Positions 41,797 through 49,216 of a stretch of 64,000 nucleotides of DNA are shown here, in pieces (within the stretch, counting starts at the first letter, position 1; each line of letters opens with the position of its first letter). Both the position numbers and the translations under genes were made by a program. The notes beneath the pieces were generated by a model, which saw only the letters and a program-made list of their open reading frames with translations, was not told the origin of the DNA and did not search any database. This DNA is from CAISIP01 sp965278985 (lineage in GTDB: Bacteria > Pseudomonadota > Gammaproteobacteria > Burkholderiales > Burkholderiaceae_C), in the NCBI GenBank assembly GCA_965278985.1, contig OZ257131.1, forward strand, positions 620,001 through 684,000, given 5' to 3'.

Positions 41797-42912
41797 TCAG
41801 TGCGTGACGAAGCCGGTGATTTCCAGGCCGTAACCGGCCATGCTGGGCAGCCTGCGTGGCTGGCCCATGAGCTGCATGCGCTGCACGCCGCATTCGCGCA
41901 GGATCTGCGCACCCACGCCGTAGGTGCGCAGGTCCATGCGGCCCTTCTCGGGGCCGTGGGCGGCGCGGGCCGTGCCTTCGAACTGGTCCAGCAGCTGCGC
42001 GCCGCTCTCGCCGCAATTGAGCAGCACGACCACGCCCTTGCCCTCGCGCGCGATGCGGGCCAGGCAGACGTCCAGGCTCCAGGAGTGCATGTCGCGGCGC
42101 ACCTCCAGCGCGTCCAGCACCGACAGCGGCTCGTGCACGCGCACCATGACTTCTTCGTCGGGAGCCCACTGGCCCATCACCAGTGCCAGGTGCACGCCGT
42201 GGCCCGTGGTGTCCCGGTAGGCATGGGCGATGAAGTGCCCGGCTGCGGTCTCCATGGGCCGCGTGCCCAGCTTCTGGATCAGCGACTCGACGCGGCTGCG
42301 GTGCTCGATGAGGCTGGCGATGGTGCCGATCTTGATGCCGTGCTCGGCGGCGAAACGCTGCAGGTCGGGCAGGCGCGCCATGCTGCCGTCGTCGTTCATG
42401 ATCTCGCAGATCACGGAGGACGGCGAGCAGCCGGCCATCGCCGCCAGGTCGCAGCCGGCCTCGGTGTGGCCGGCGCGCATCAGCACGCCACCGTCCACCG
42501 CCTGCAGCGGGAAGATGTGGCCGGGCTGCACCAGGTCGCTGGCCACAGCGTTCGGCGCCACGGCGGCCTGCACGGTGCGTGCGCGGTCGGCCGCCGAGAT
42601 GCCGGTGGTCACGCCTTCGGCGGCCTCGATGGACACGGTGAAAGCCGTGCCCTTCTTGTCGCCGTTGCGCACCGCCATGGGTGGCAGCTGCAGCCGCTCG
42701 CAGCGTTCGCGCGACAGCGTGAGGCAGATCAGGCCGCGGCCGTAGCGCGCCATGAAGTTGATGGCGGCCGGCGTGACGTGGTCGGCGGCCAGGATCAGGT
42801 CGCCTTCGTTCTCGCGGTCTTCTTCGTCGACCAGGATCACCATGCGGCCGGCGCGCATCTCGGCGACGATGTCCTCGATGGGGGAGACGGGGGCCAGGGG
42901 GCGGTCACTCAT
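41797..42912 (-). CDS. ribB: DHBP synthase with degenerate GTP cyclohydrolase II domain (RibBX)
   Basis: A 371-residue two-domain protein. Residues 1-203 are an intact 3,4-dihydroxy-2-butanone-4-phosphate synthase: DEEDRENEGDL (29-39) and AGHTEAGCDLA (147-157) supply the acidic and His ligands. Residues 205-371 align with GTP cyclohydrolase II but lack what it needs: the three zinc cysteines of EcRibA (in SECLTGDALFSLRCDCG) correspond to EPLSVLDALEVRRDMHS (261-277) without any Cys, and the HRQEGRNIGL loop corresponds to LLNCGESGAQ. This is the RibBX variant described in proteobacteria, so a separate RibA is expected elsewhere in the genome. It overlaps ribE by 4 bp. Confidence 0.93.
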   Translation of the reverse strand: MSDRPLAPVSPIEDIVAEMRAGRMVILVDEEDRENEGDLILAADHVTPAAINFMARYGRGLICLTLSRERCERLQLPPMAVRNGDKKGTAFTVSIEAAEGVTTGISAADRARTVQAAVAPNAVASDLVQPGHIFPLQAVDGGVLMRAGHTEAGCDLAAMAGCSPSSVICEIMNDDGSMARLPDLQRFAAEHGIKIGTIASLIEHRSRVESLIQKLGTRPMETAAGHFIAHAYRDTTGHGVHLALVMGQWAPDEEVMVRVHEPLSVLDALEVRRDMHSWSLDVCLARIAREGKGVVVLLNCGESGAQLLDQFEGTARAAHGPEKGRMDLRTYGVGAQILRECGVQRMQLMGQPRRLPSMAGYGLEITGFVTH

Positions 42913-43535
42913 GCCTTGGCTCCCACCGACAACATGCGTTCCACGTAGCGCGCGATCAGGTCGATTTCCAGGTTCACGCGCGCACCCTGGCGCAGGCTGC
43001 CCAGTGCCGTGTTCTGCACGGTGTGGGGAATCAGGTTGATGCTGATCTCGGTGCCTTCTGCGGAGTCCACCACGCGGTTGACGGTGAGGCTCACGCCGTT
43101 GACCGTGATGGAACCCTTCACCGCCAAGTACTTGCCCATGGACGATGGTGCCATCAGGCGCAGCTCCCAGCTCTCGCCGACCTGCGCGAAATGCGTCACC
43201 GCGCCCGTGTCGTCCACATGGCCGGCCACGATGTGGCCGTCCAGACGCGCATTGGCACGCAGGGCCTTTTCCAGGTTCAGGGGGCCCACGGCATCCAGGC
43301 CGGCGGTGCGTTGCAGGGATTCCAGCGAGACGTCGAAGCCCAGCATGTTGCTGGCCGCGTCGATCTGCGTGACGGTCATGCAGGCGCCATTGAGGGCGAT
43401 GCTGTCACCCAGGCCCACGTCGTCGAGGTAGTGGGGCGGACACTGCACCGTGAGGTGCTTGCCGTGCTGGGAAGAGCTGCCGAGTGCGTCGACGGCGGCG
43501 ATGCGCCCGACGCCGGTGATGATTCCGGTGAACAT
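42909..43535 (-). CDS. ribE: Riboflavin synthase alpha chain
   Basis: A 208-residue enzyme with two lumazine-binding repeats: MFTGIITGVGRI (1-12) with GDSIALNGACMTV, and LARNARLDGHIV-like (ANARLDGHIVAGHVDDTG, about residues 93-110) with GSITVNGVSLTV. It dismutates two lumazines to riboflavin and the ribitylaminouracil. It lies 25 bp after the glycosyltransferase gene and overlaps ribBX. The gene is often called ribC in Bacillus nomenclature. Confidence 0.95.
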   Translation of the reverse strand: MFTGIITGVGRIAAVDALGSSSQHGKHLTVQCPPHYLDDVGLGDSIALNGACMTVTQIDAASNMLGFDVSLESLQRTAGLDAVGPLNLEKALRANARLDGHIVAGHVDDTGAVTHFAQVGESWELRLMAPSSMGKYLAVKGSITVNGVSLTVNRVVDSAEGTEISINLIPHTVQNTALGSLRQGARVNLEIDLIARYVERMLSVGAKA

Positions 43536-43560
43536 CGCGGCATTTTAGCGACCACCCTTG

Positions 43561-45798
43561 TCAGGGCGTGCCTTGCAGTTGTTCGCGGTAGGGTGCGGGC
43601 ATCTTCTGCAGCAGGTCGGCCCGCTGGGCGTCCGGCGTGGCCTGCAGCGCGGCGCGGAACGCTGCGAGTGCCTTGGCATCATCGCGGATGTCGGGTTGGC
43701 GGTAGATGTCCCCGAGCTTGAGCCAGCCGTCCCGCGCTTCGGACGGCCATCGCTGGAGGCGCAGTTCCAGGGCCTGAATGGCCAAAGGCCAATCCTTGAG
43801 GCGAACGCCGACCAGGTACGCCGTGTAGACCAGGTCGTAGTCGACCTGGTTGGCGGCGAACAACTGCCGGATGATCTGTGCCGCCTCGGCATACCGGCCT
43901 ATGCGGTACAGCAGCACGACCTGCAGTGAACGCACTGCGGGTGCCGTGGGTTGCAGCCGGGTGGCTTGTTCGAGGTAATCGATGGATTTCTTGTAGTCGC
44001 CCATCTGCAGGTAACCCCGCGAGATGTTGGCGGCCACGGCGACGATATAGGGTCTGGAGGCCAGCACGGACTCCCACACCCAGACGGCATCTTCCCAATC
44101 GCCCCAGCTCGCCATTTCGTCGGCGGCCATGGGGGTGATCTTGCGGTAATGCGGGTTGATGGCGATGCCGTCTTTCAGAAGCGCCAGCATCTCGTTCTTG
44201 GCCGGGTTCCAGGCCGGGTCGTTGGGACGCCCCGACTTCGAGATCGTCAGCGCGATCTGCACCGCGCGCACCAGCTTGCGCTCGGCCACCGCCGCCTGCT
44301 GCGCGATGTACAGCGCAAGCAGCATCAGCAAGGCCGTGGCCCACAACGCGTACCGGGTAGTGCGTTGGGAGCAAGGCACGACTTTAAGCCTGGCGCGGTA
44401 CAGGCGGAGGTCGGAGGCCGCGAGCACCGACAGGCTGAGCGCAAACAGCGCCCCTGTGGTCGCCAGTCGCCACGGAAAGCCGGCATTGCTGACCAGCAGG
44501 AACGCTCCCAGGCTGGCCAGCGTGAAGGCCCGCAGCGGTGCTTCACGCCGGGCGTCTTCGGTCTTGCCGGTCAGGGTCCTGAGCGCGGCGATGCCGAGGT
44601 AGCTCAACAGGCCCAGCAGGAAGATCCAGCCTATCAGGCCGTATTCGGCCAACAGCTGGAGGATTTCGTTGTGCGCATAAAAATCGGTTTCCAGCTGTGA
44701 CCCCGGCTCCTGGTAGCGCGGGGCCTGCACCTCCCACGCACCGGCACCGACACCCGTCAGCGGCCGCGCGGCGATCATGCGGCCGGTGGCCCGCCACATG
44801 ACGGCGCGTATCGAAAAAGAGCCTTGCGTGTATTCGGTCGAGGCTGTCATCGACGCCGCACGGGTGAAGGCCCTGTCGAGCGCATTGCCACCGCCGTATT
44901 CCTGGATCAGCTGGGCGTTGCCGGTGGGTATTGCGCCCAGTCCCAGTGTGGCGACCAGCACCAGCGCCGGCACGGCGAGCCGTTTGCACATGCTCCATTG
45001 GGCCACTGCCAAGGTGCCGCCCAGGACATGGAGGATCACTGCCATCACCGGCACGAGCAGCAGCAAAGCAAGCTGTGCCGCGCGGCTCCCGGTCATCATC
45101 AGGGCGGTGAGGTTGAGGGCGAGGCTGATCGCCAGGACTGCGATCTTGCCGTTGGACTTTTCCCGCGTTAGCAGGAACAGGCAGAAGGGCAACGCGGACA
45201 CGGCGAACTCTGCGAAGAAATTGCGATTGACGAAGGTCGATGCCGGGTTGGGCCCTTGCGGAAAAAACTTGAAATCGATCCAGAACTGCAACGCGGTCCA
45301 GAGCGCCGCGACCGTCGCGCCGATGTGGATGCCCCAGGCCAAGCGCGGCATGCGTTCGGGCGTGACCGTGTTCATACCGAGCCACAGCAGCAGGCTGAAC
45401 ACGAACCACCGGATGGCCTCCACGCTGCCCAGGAATGCATGCGACCAGAGGATGCTGGCCAACGCGTGGAAGCACAGCAGCAACGGAAGGAACAGCAACG
45501 GGTGCCAGAACACCTGGCTGTCGCGGTGCCGCTGGTGCCAGAGGTAGGTCAGGCAGGCGGCCAACGCACCGAAGGACACGACCATGGACTTCAAGGTGTC
45601 CTGCAGCATTTCCTCGCTGGGCACGCCCATCGCCGGGGCGAGCAGCATGGTCAGGGCCAGCAGCAGCACCGTCCAGTCCTTCTGTGCGTCGGCGGTGGTG
45701 GGCACGGGCGCTTGCGCCTGCTCCGGCGCCGCAGGGTTGGCAACAGGTGCCTGGGCGGTGCCGCGGCGCTTCGGGCCGCGGCGGTTAGAACCGGTCAT
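43561..45798 (-). CDS. O-antigen ligase / PglL-like oligosaccharyltransferase with TPR-like C-terminus
   Basis: A 745-residue polytopic membrane protein. A Pro/Ala-rich N-terminus (1-38) is followed by about 11-12 membrane helices, with a large periplasmic loop that contains the Wzy_C-type catalytic motif TGVGAGAWEVQAP and YAHNEILQLLAEYGLIGW (about residues 345-392, including the HN pair). The last about 190 residues are soluble, with TPR-like helical repeats (DYKKSIDYLEQATRLQPTAP and related). The layout matches O-linked protein glycosyltransferases (PglL/TfpO) or O-antigen ligases. It overlaps ribD by 14 bp and lies across ribD from the minor-pilin operon, so pilin glycosylation is a reasonable guess, not shown. 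Base composition is slightly lower in GC than the flanking rib genes. Confidence 0.82.
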   Translation of the reverse strand: MTGSNRRGPKRRGTAQAPVANPAAPEQAQAPVPTTADAQKDWTVLLLALTMLLAPAMGVPSEEMLQDTLKSMVVSFGALAACLTYLWHQRHRDSQVFWHPLLFLPLLLCFHALASILWSHAFLGSVEAIRWFVFSLLLWLGMNTVTPERMPRLAWGIHIGATVAALWTALQFWIDFKFFPQGPNPASTFVNRNFFAEFAVSALPFCLFLLTREKSNGKIAVLAISLALNLTALMMTGSRAAQLALLLLVPVMAVILHVLGGTLAVAQWSMCKRLAVPALVLVATLGLGAIPTGNAQLIQEYGGGNALDRAFTRAASMTASTEYTQGSFSIRAVMWRATGRMIAARPLTGVGAGAWEVQAPRYQEPGSQLETDFYAHNEILQLLAEYGLIGWIFLLGLLSYLGIAALRTLTGKTEDARREAPLRAFTLASLGAFLLVSNAGFPWRLATTGALFALSLSVLAASDLRLYRARLKVVPCSQRTTRYALWATALLMLLALYIAQQAAVAERKLVRAVQIALTISKSGRPNDPAWNPAKNEMLALLKDGIAINPHYRKITPMAADEMASWGDWEDAVWVWESVLASRPYIVAVAANISRGYLQMGDYKKSIDYLEQATRLQPTAPAVRSLQVVLLYRIGRYAEAAQIIRQLFAANQVDYDLVYTAYLVGVRLKDWPLAIQALELRLQRWPSEARDGWLKLGDIYRQPDIRDDAKALAAFRAALQATPDAQRADLLQKMPAPYREQLQGTP

Positions 45799-46891
45799 GT
45801 CCCCGAACGCGGGCGACCACGCGAAGGTCGACGCCGACCTGCTGCGAAGACATGAAATCGAGCGGGACGGCTTCGGACAACGCGGCGAGCGGACCGAAAC
45901 TGGCCATCGGCAGTCCAGGACCTACCAGCTTGGGTGCGAGGTACACCAGGCATTCGTCGACCAGGCCCGCCTGGACCAGGGCACCGTTGAGCCGGTGGCC
46001 CGCCTCCACATGCAGTTCGTTGACCTCGCGCACAGCGAGGTCGGCGAGCAAGGCGCGCAGATCCACCTGCGCTCCGGCTCCCGCCGGGCCGGGGAGGTGC
46101 AGGACTGTGGCACCCCGGTTTTCCAGCGCGGCTTTGCGAGCGCTGTCGTCGGACGCCGTATAGATGAGCACCTCGCGCTCCGCCTCGAAAAGGCGAGCGT
46201 CCGGCGGTGTGCGGAGCTGGCTGTCCAGCACGACCAGACGCGGCTGGCGCTGGGACTCGACGAGGCGAACGTCCAGCCGCGGGTTGTCGGCCAGCACGGT
46301 GCCGATGCCGGTCAGCACCGCACAAGCCCGAGCGCGCCAGGCGTGCCCATCGGCACGGGCGGCCTCCGACGTCAGCCATTGGCTGCTGCCGTTGTCCAAA
46401 GCCGTCCTGCCGTCCAGGGAGGCGGCGATCTTCATGCGCACCCAGGGTGTACCGCGGACCATGCGGCTGAAGAAGCCGATGTTGAGTTCGCGCGACGCAT
46501 CGGCGCCCGGCCCCACCTCCACCTCGACGCCTGCGGCGCGCAGTTTCTGAAAGCCTCGTCCCGCGACCAGCGGATTGGGGTCCTCCAGCGCAGACACCAC
46601 GCGCCGCACGCCCGCCTGGATCAGCGCGTCGGCGCATGGACCGGTGCGGCCATGATGCGAGCATGGCTCGAGGGACACATAGGCCGTCGAGCCGCGCACG
46701 TCGTTGCCCCTTGCAGCCGCGTCCCGCAGCGCCATGATTTCCGCGTGCGCGCCCCCGCGCCGCTGGGTGTGGCCCACACCCACCACCTCGCCCTGGTCAT
46801 TGACCAGGATCGCGCCTACTGCAGGGTTGGGCGGACATAGATTCCGCGCCAGAAGCGCCTGCGTGTTGCAGGCTTGGACGAATTCATTCAA
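45785..46891 (-). CDS. ribD: Bifunctional riboflavin biosynthesis deaminase/reductase RibD
   Basis: A 368-residue two-domain enzyme. The N-terminal deaminase has the zinc ligands in GGAHAEIMAL (about residue 48) and LEPCSHHGRTGPCADAL (about residues 73-89); PPNPAVGAILV precedes them. The C-terminal reductase (about residues 147-368) has MKIAASLDGRTAL and EAGHRLNGALVQAGLVDE, the NADPH-domain signatures. It catalyses two early steps to riboflavin. First gene of ribD-glycosyltransferase-ribE-ribBX-ribH-nusB. The leader (46892-47030) shows no FMN riboswitch. Divergent from pilV. Confidence 0.95.
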   Translation of the reverse strand: MNEFVQACNTQALLARNLCPPNPAVGAILVNDQGEVVGVGHTQRRGGAHAEIMALRDAAARGNDVRGSTAYVSLEPCSHHGRTGPCADALIQAGVRRVVSALEDPNPLVAGRGFQKLRAAGVEVEVGPGADASRELNIGFFSRMVRGTPWVRMKIAASLDGRTALDNGSSQWLTSEAARADGHAWRARACAVLTGIGTVLADNPRLDVRLVESQRQPRLVVLDSQLRTPPDARLFEAEREVLIYTASDDSARKAALENRGATVLHLPGPAGAGAQVDLRALLADLAVREVNELHVEAGHRLNGALVQAGLVDECLVYLAPKLVGPGLPMASFGPLAALSEAVPLDFMSSQQVGVDLRVVARVRGHDRF

Positions 46892-46906
46892 TTTGGATCG
46901 TTCCCA

Positions 46907-46930
46907 AACCCGTCAGGTGGGGGCTTTTTC
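46907..46930 (+). terminator. Weak plus-strand hairpin plus T-run
   Basis: AAACCC, loop, GGGCTTT with a bulged C, followed by TTTTT (46926-46930). It points towards pilV but lies before any predicted pilV promoter, so it may only block antisense transcription leaving ribD. Low certainty. Confidence 0.25.
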
Positions 46931-46937
46931 ATCGCAG

Positions 46938-46956
46938 AGGTGCACAGGAGGTGCAA
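46938..46956. promoter_or_regulatory. 11-bp-phased direct repeat upstream of pilV
   Basis: GAGGTGCA occurs at 46938-46945 and 46949-46956, one helical turn apart, 75-93 bp before pilV. A further dyad CCGGTC-N15-GACCGG spans 46966-46992. Both are possible binding sites for a regulator of the minor-pilin operon or of divergent ribD. Confidence 0.35.
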
Positions 46957-47018
46957 CCGTTTGTCCGGTCTATTCAACCGATCTTCGACCGGAGGGAGGT
47001 CAACGGGATAGTGATCGC

Positions 47019-47024
47019 TACATT
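47019..47024 (+). promoter_or_regulatory. -10-like element of pilV, leaderless geometry
   Basis: TACATT ends exactly 6 nt before ATG 47031, placing +1 on the start codon. There is no Shine-Dalgarno before the ATG, which supports this reading. No clear -35. Confidence 0.4.
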
Positions 47025-47030
47025 TGCGAT

Positions 47031-47603
47031 ATGCAAAAGCGGTCGGAAATCCATTCGAGGGGATTCTCTCTCATAGAGGTCATGATTTCGATGCTGATCC
47101 TTGCTTTTGCGGTGTTGGCCATGGGCGGCTTGCAGCTGGCATCGTTGCGAACCACCCAGTCTGCGGCGAATTTTTCGACTGCGGCCACGCTGGCCAAGGA
47201 ATATACGGAAATGATGCGGTCGAATCCCACCATCGCTAACAGCACTGCAACGTCGGCGCCGTTGAACCCGTATCTGTTTGACTCGTCAAACACCTCTACG
47301 TTCGCCGTTTCGCCGTCGGCAGATTGCAAGGCCAATGCCTGCTCGACAACGGACATAAGCCGGATGCATGTTGCTGATTGGGCTTCGCGGGTCGCTGCCC
47401 AGTTGCCGGGAGGCAAGGCGGTGGTGTGCCGGGACGCAGCAGGTTCCTACAGCTGGACCTGTCCAACCACGGGCACCGTGGTCACCATCAAGATAGGATG
47501 GATCGACAAGCGCGACAGCGAAGAGCGGGGGACTGTTGCCGTGAGTGCCACGCCAGGCACGCCGCAATTCGTGATCACGGGACTGACGGGGTTGCAGGAA
47601 TGA
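47031..47603 (+). CDS. pilV: Type IV pilus minor pilin PilV
   Basis: A 190-residue prepilin-like protein. The class III signal is MQKRSEIHSRG before FSLIEVMISMLILAFAVLA (cleavage G11-F12, Glu at +5), followed by one helix and a globular domain with the C-x-A-C pattern (SADCKANACS). PilV is a minor pilin that helps initiate assembly at the pilus base or tip. ATG 47031 is chosen by the short leader; further upstream frame lies antisense to ribD. First gene of pilV-W-X-Y1-E-fimT; ATGA overlap with pilW. Confidence 0.92.
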   Translation: MQKRSEIHSRGFSLIEVMISMLILAFAVLAMGGLQLASLRTTQSAANFSTAATLAKEYTEMMRSNPTIANSTATSAPLNPYLFDSSNTSTFAVSPSADCKANACSTTDISRMHVADWASRVAAQLPGGKAVVCRDAAGSYSWTCPTTGTVVTIKIGWIDKRDSEERGTVAVSATPGTPQFVITGLTGLQE

Positions 47604-48514
47604 TCAAAACAGTGCCTAAGCTACGGCACCAGCGCGGGCTCACGCTGATTGAGCTGATGGTCGCGCTGGTGATCTCATTGGTCATTGTTATCGCTGCGGC
47701 AGCTTTTTTCCTGAATTCCGGCAGGACACGTGATACACAAGAAGCAGCCTCGCTCCTGCAAGATAACGCGCGTTTTGCCACGGACATCATTACCCGCAAC
47801 ATCCAGCAGGCCGGTTATCAAAACTATGTGTGGTCAACCATTGGCGCATCCGTCAGAAGAGAGGTGTCGCCTCCCTCTGACGGACAACCCGATCTGCGAG
47901 GGTTCAACAATACAAACGGCGCCGCCATCACCACGTCTGCCGTGGCGGTCAACGGCACCGGTGGAAGTGCCAACAACAGTGATGTATTGGTCGTACGGTT
48001 CCAGGGGAGCGGAACGGGAGCCGGGGACGGCAGCATGATTGATTGCCTGGGGCGGCCACAACCACAGCCTGATGCGTCGTTGGGCTACGTGCGCTCATAC
48101 AGCATTTTCGAGGCGGTTCAGCCGAGTGGGTCATCGGAGCCAGAATTGCGATGCAAACGGTTCGTTCCTGCGACGGGGAGTTTTGATACGGAGCCGGTCG
48201 TCAGGGGCGTCGAAATGCTCCAGTTCATGTATGGAGTCGACACGAATAACGACACCTTCGTGGATCAGTGGATGAACGCTGCGCAGGTGGACGCGCTTGG
48301 CGGATCAGCCATGGTGAACTGGTCCAAAGTTAAATCCGTGCGCGTGGGGATGATCTTGCGCTCGCCCGCGAACTCTGCAGTACCGGGCCCAAGCACCACG
48401 CTGTCGCCGTTGGGGACCATGTTCTCACAGAATCTGGACGACACGCTGGTTGTCAATGATGGTCGTTTGCGTCGTCTGGTGACTTTCACCGTCAACCTGA
48501 GAAATCCCCTGTGA
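47600..48514 (+). CDS. pilW: Type IV pilus assembly protein PilW
   Basis: A 304-residue minor pilin. The leader MIKTVPKLRHQRG precedes LTLIELMVALVISLVIVIAA (Glu at +5), then helix and globular domain. A loop DTNNDTFVD (in the segment YGVDTNNDTFVDQWM, about residues 217-231) resembles an EF-hand-like calcium site, usual in PilW. The C-terminus ends RLVTFTVNLRNP. It starts at ATG 47600 (ATGA overlap with pilV) and ends in a GTGA overlap with pilX. Confidence 0.9.
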   Translation: MIKTVPKLRHQRGLTLIELMVALVISLVIVIAAAAFFLNSGRTRDTQEAASLLQDNARFATDIITRNIQQAGYQNYVWSTIGASVRREVSPPSDGQPDLRGFNNTNGAAITTSAVAVNGTGGSANNSDVLVVRFQGSGTGAGDGSMIDCLGRPQPQPDASLGYVRSYSIFEAVQPSGSSEPELRCKRFVPATGSFDTEPVVRGVEMLQFMYGVDTNNDTFVDQWMNAAQVDALGGSAMVNWSKVKSVRVGMILRSPANSAVPGPSTTLSPLGTMFSQNLDDTLVVNDGRLRRLVTFTVNLRNPL

Positions 48515-49215
48515 CCCACGCCTGCTCATTCTCGCAAGGCGCGCCAACCCCTCGTGCTGCTGCATGTCAACGGGGTGCCAGCCTCATCGTCGTGCTGATG
48601 ATGGTGACCGTGATTCTTGTCATGGGCGTTATCGGTGCGCGGCTTTCCCTTTTCAGCGAACGCTCTGCCCGCAACGACCGTGATCGCCAGATTGCATTCC
48701 AGAGCGCTGAGGCGGCGTTGCTGGATGCGGAGATGGATATATTCGGCCCCAATACCAACGCGAGCCGCAGGGTATGTATTTTTGACTCCAGGAAACCCGC
48801 TGAGTTCATTGAAGGCTGCGGCACGGACGCGAGAGCTGGTATGTGCCTGAACACTGCAAATCCCACGGAAGCGTGGAAAACCTTAAGAACTGACCCGGCG
48901 GATTCCAGCACACCTTTACTTTTCGTCAATGACACCGGTACCTCTGGAAAACGAACGGTGCAATATGGCCAATTTACAGGCCAGACATTGCCAACCGGCA
49001 CGAGCGGTGGATTCCCCGTCCGGTTGCCACGCTACATCATCGAAGCAGTGCGGTACGCGGGAACCGGGGATGCGAATGACAACGTTGGATCGTCGACGAC
49101 GCCGGAATATGCATTCCTCGTGACCGCCATGGGTTTCGGAACGCGCGTCGAAACGCAGGTCATGCTGCAGGCGTTGTTGTACAAACCGGCTAATAAACCA
49201 AACTCTGGGTGCTAA
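48511..49215 (+). CDS. pilX: Type IV pilus minor pilin PilX
   Basis: A 234-residue prepilin-like protein. After a longer leader ending AAACQRG comes ASLIVVLMMVTVILVMGVIG, with Val instead of Glu at mature position 5. Missing Glu5 is characteristic of PilX/GspK-type tip subunits, which need not enter the fibre by the Glu5-Phe1 contact. Two Cys pairs lie in the globular part. The start is GTG 48511 overlapping the pilW stop. The adjacent pilY1 starts 1 bp after the stop. Confidence 0.88.
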   Translation: MTHACSFSQGAPTPRAAACQRGASLIVVLMMVTVILVMGVIGARLSLFSERSARNDRDRQIAFQSAEAALLDAEMDIFGPNTNASRRVCIFDSRKPAEFIEGCGTDARAGMCLNTANPTEAWKTLRTDPADSSTPLLFVNDTGTSGKRTVQYGQFTGQTLPTGTSGGFPVRLPRYIIEAVRYAGTGDANDNVGSSTTPEYAFLVTAMGFGTRVETQVMLQALLYKPANKPNSGC

Positions 49216-49216
49216 A

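Noticed and set aside
41797..42912. ribB/ribA fusion with a damaged cyclohydrolase half, taken as a pseudogene
   Set aside because: The frame is intact and the loss of zinc cysteines is the standard RibBX form, so not a decayed gene.
46892..47030. FMN riboswitch before ribD
   Set aside because: The leader is only about 139 nt to pilV and none of the conserved FMN-element blocks are seen.
46892..47030. c-di-GMP (GEMM) riboswitch upstream of pilV
   Set aside because: A GCACAGG-like fragment (46943-46949) is present, but the tetraloop stem and the GACGCAAAGC block are missing.
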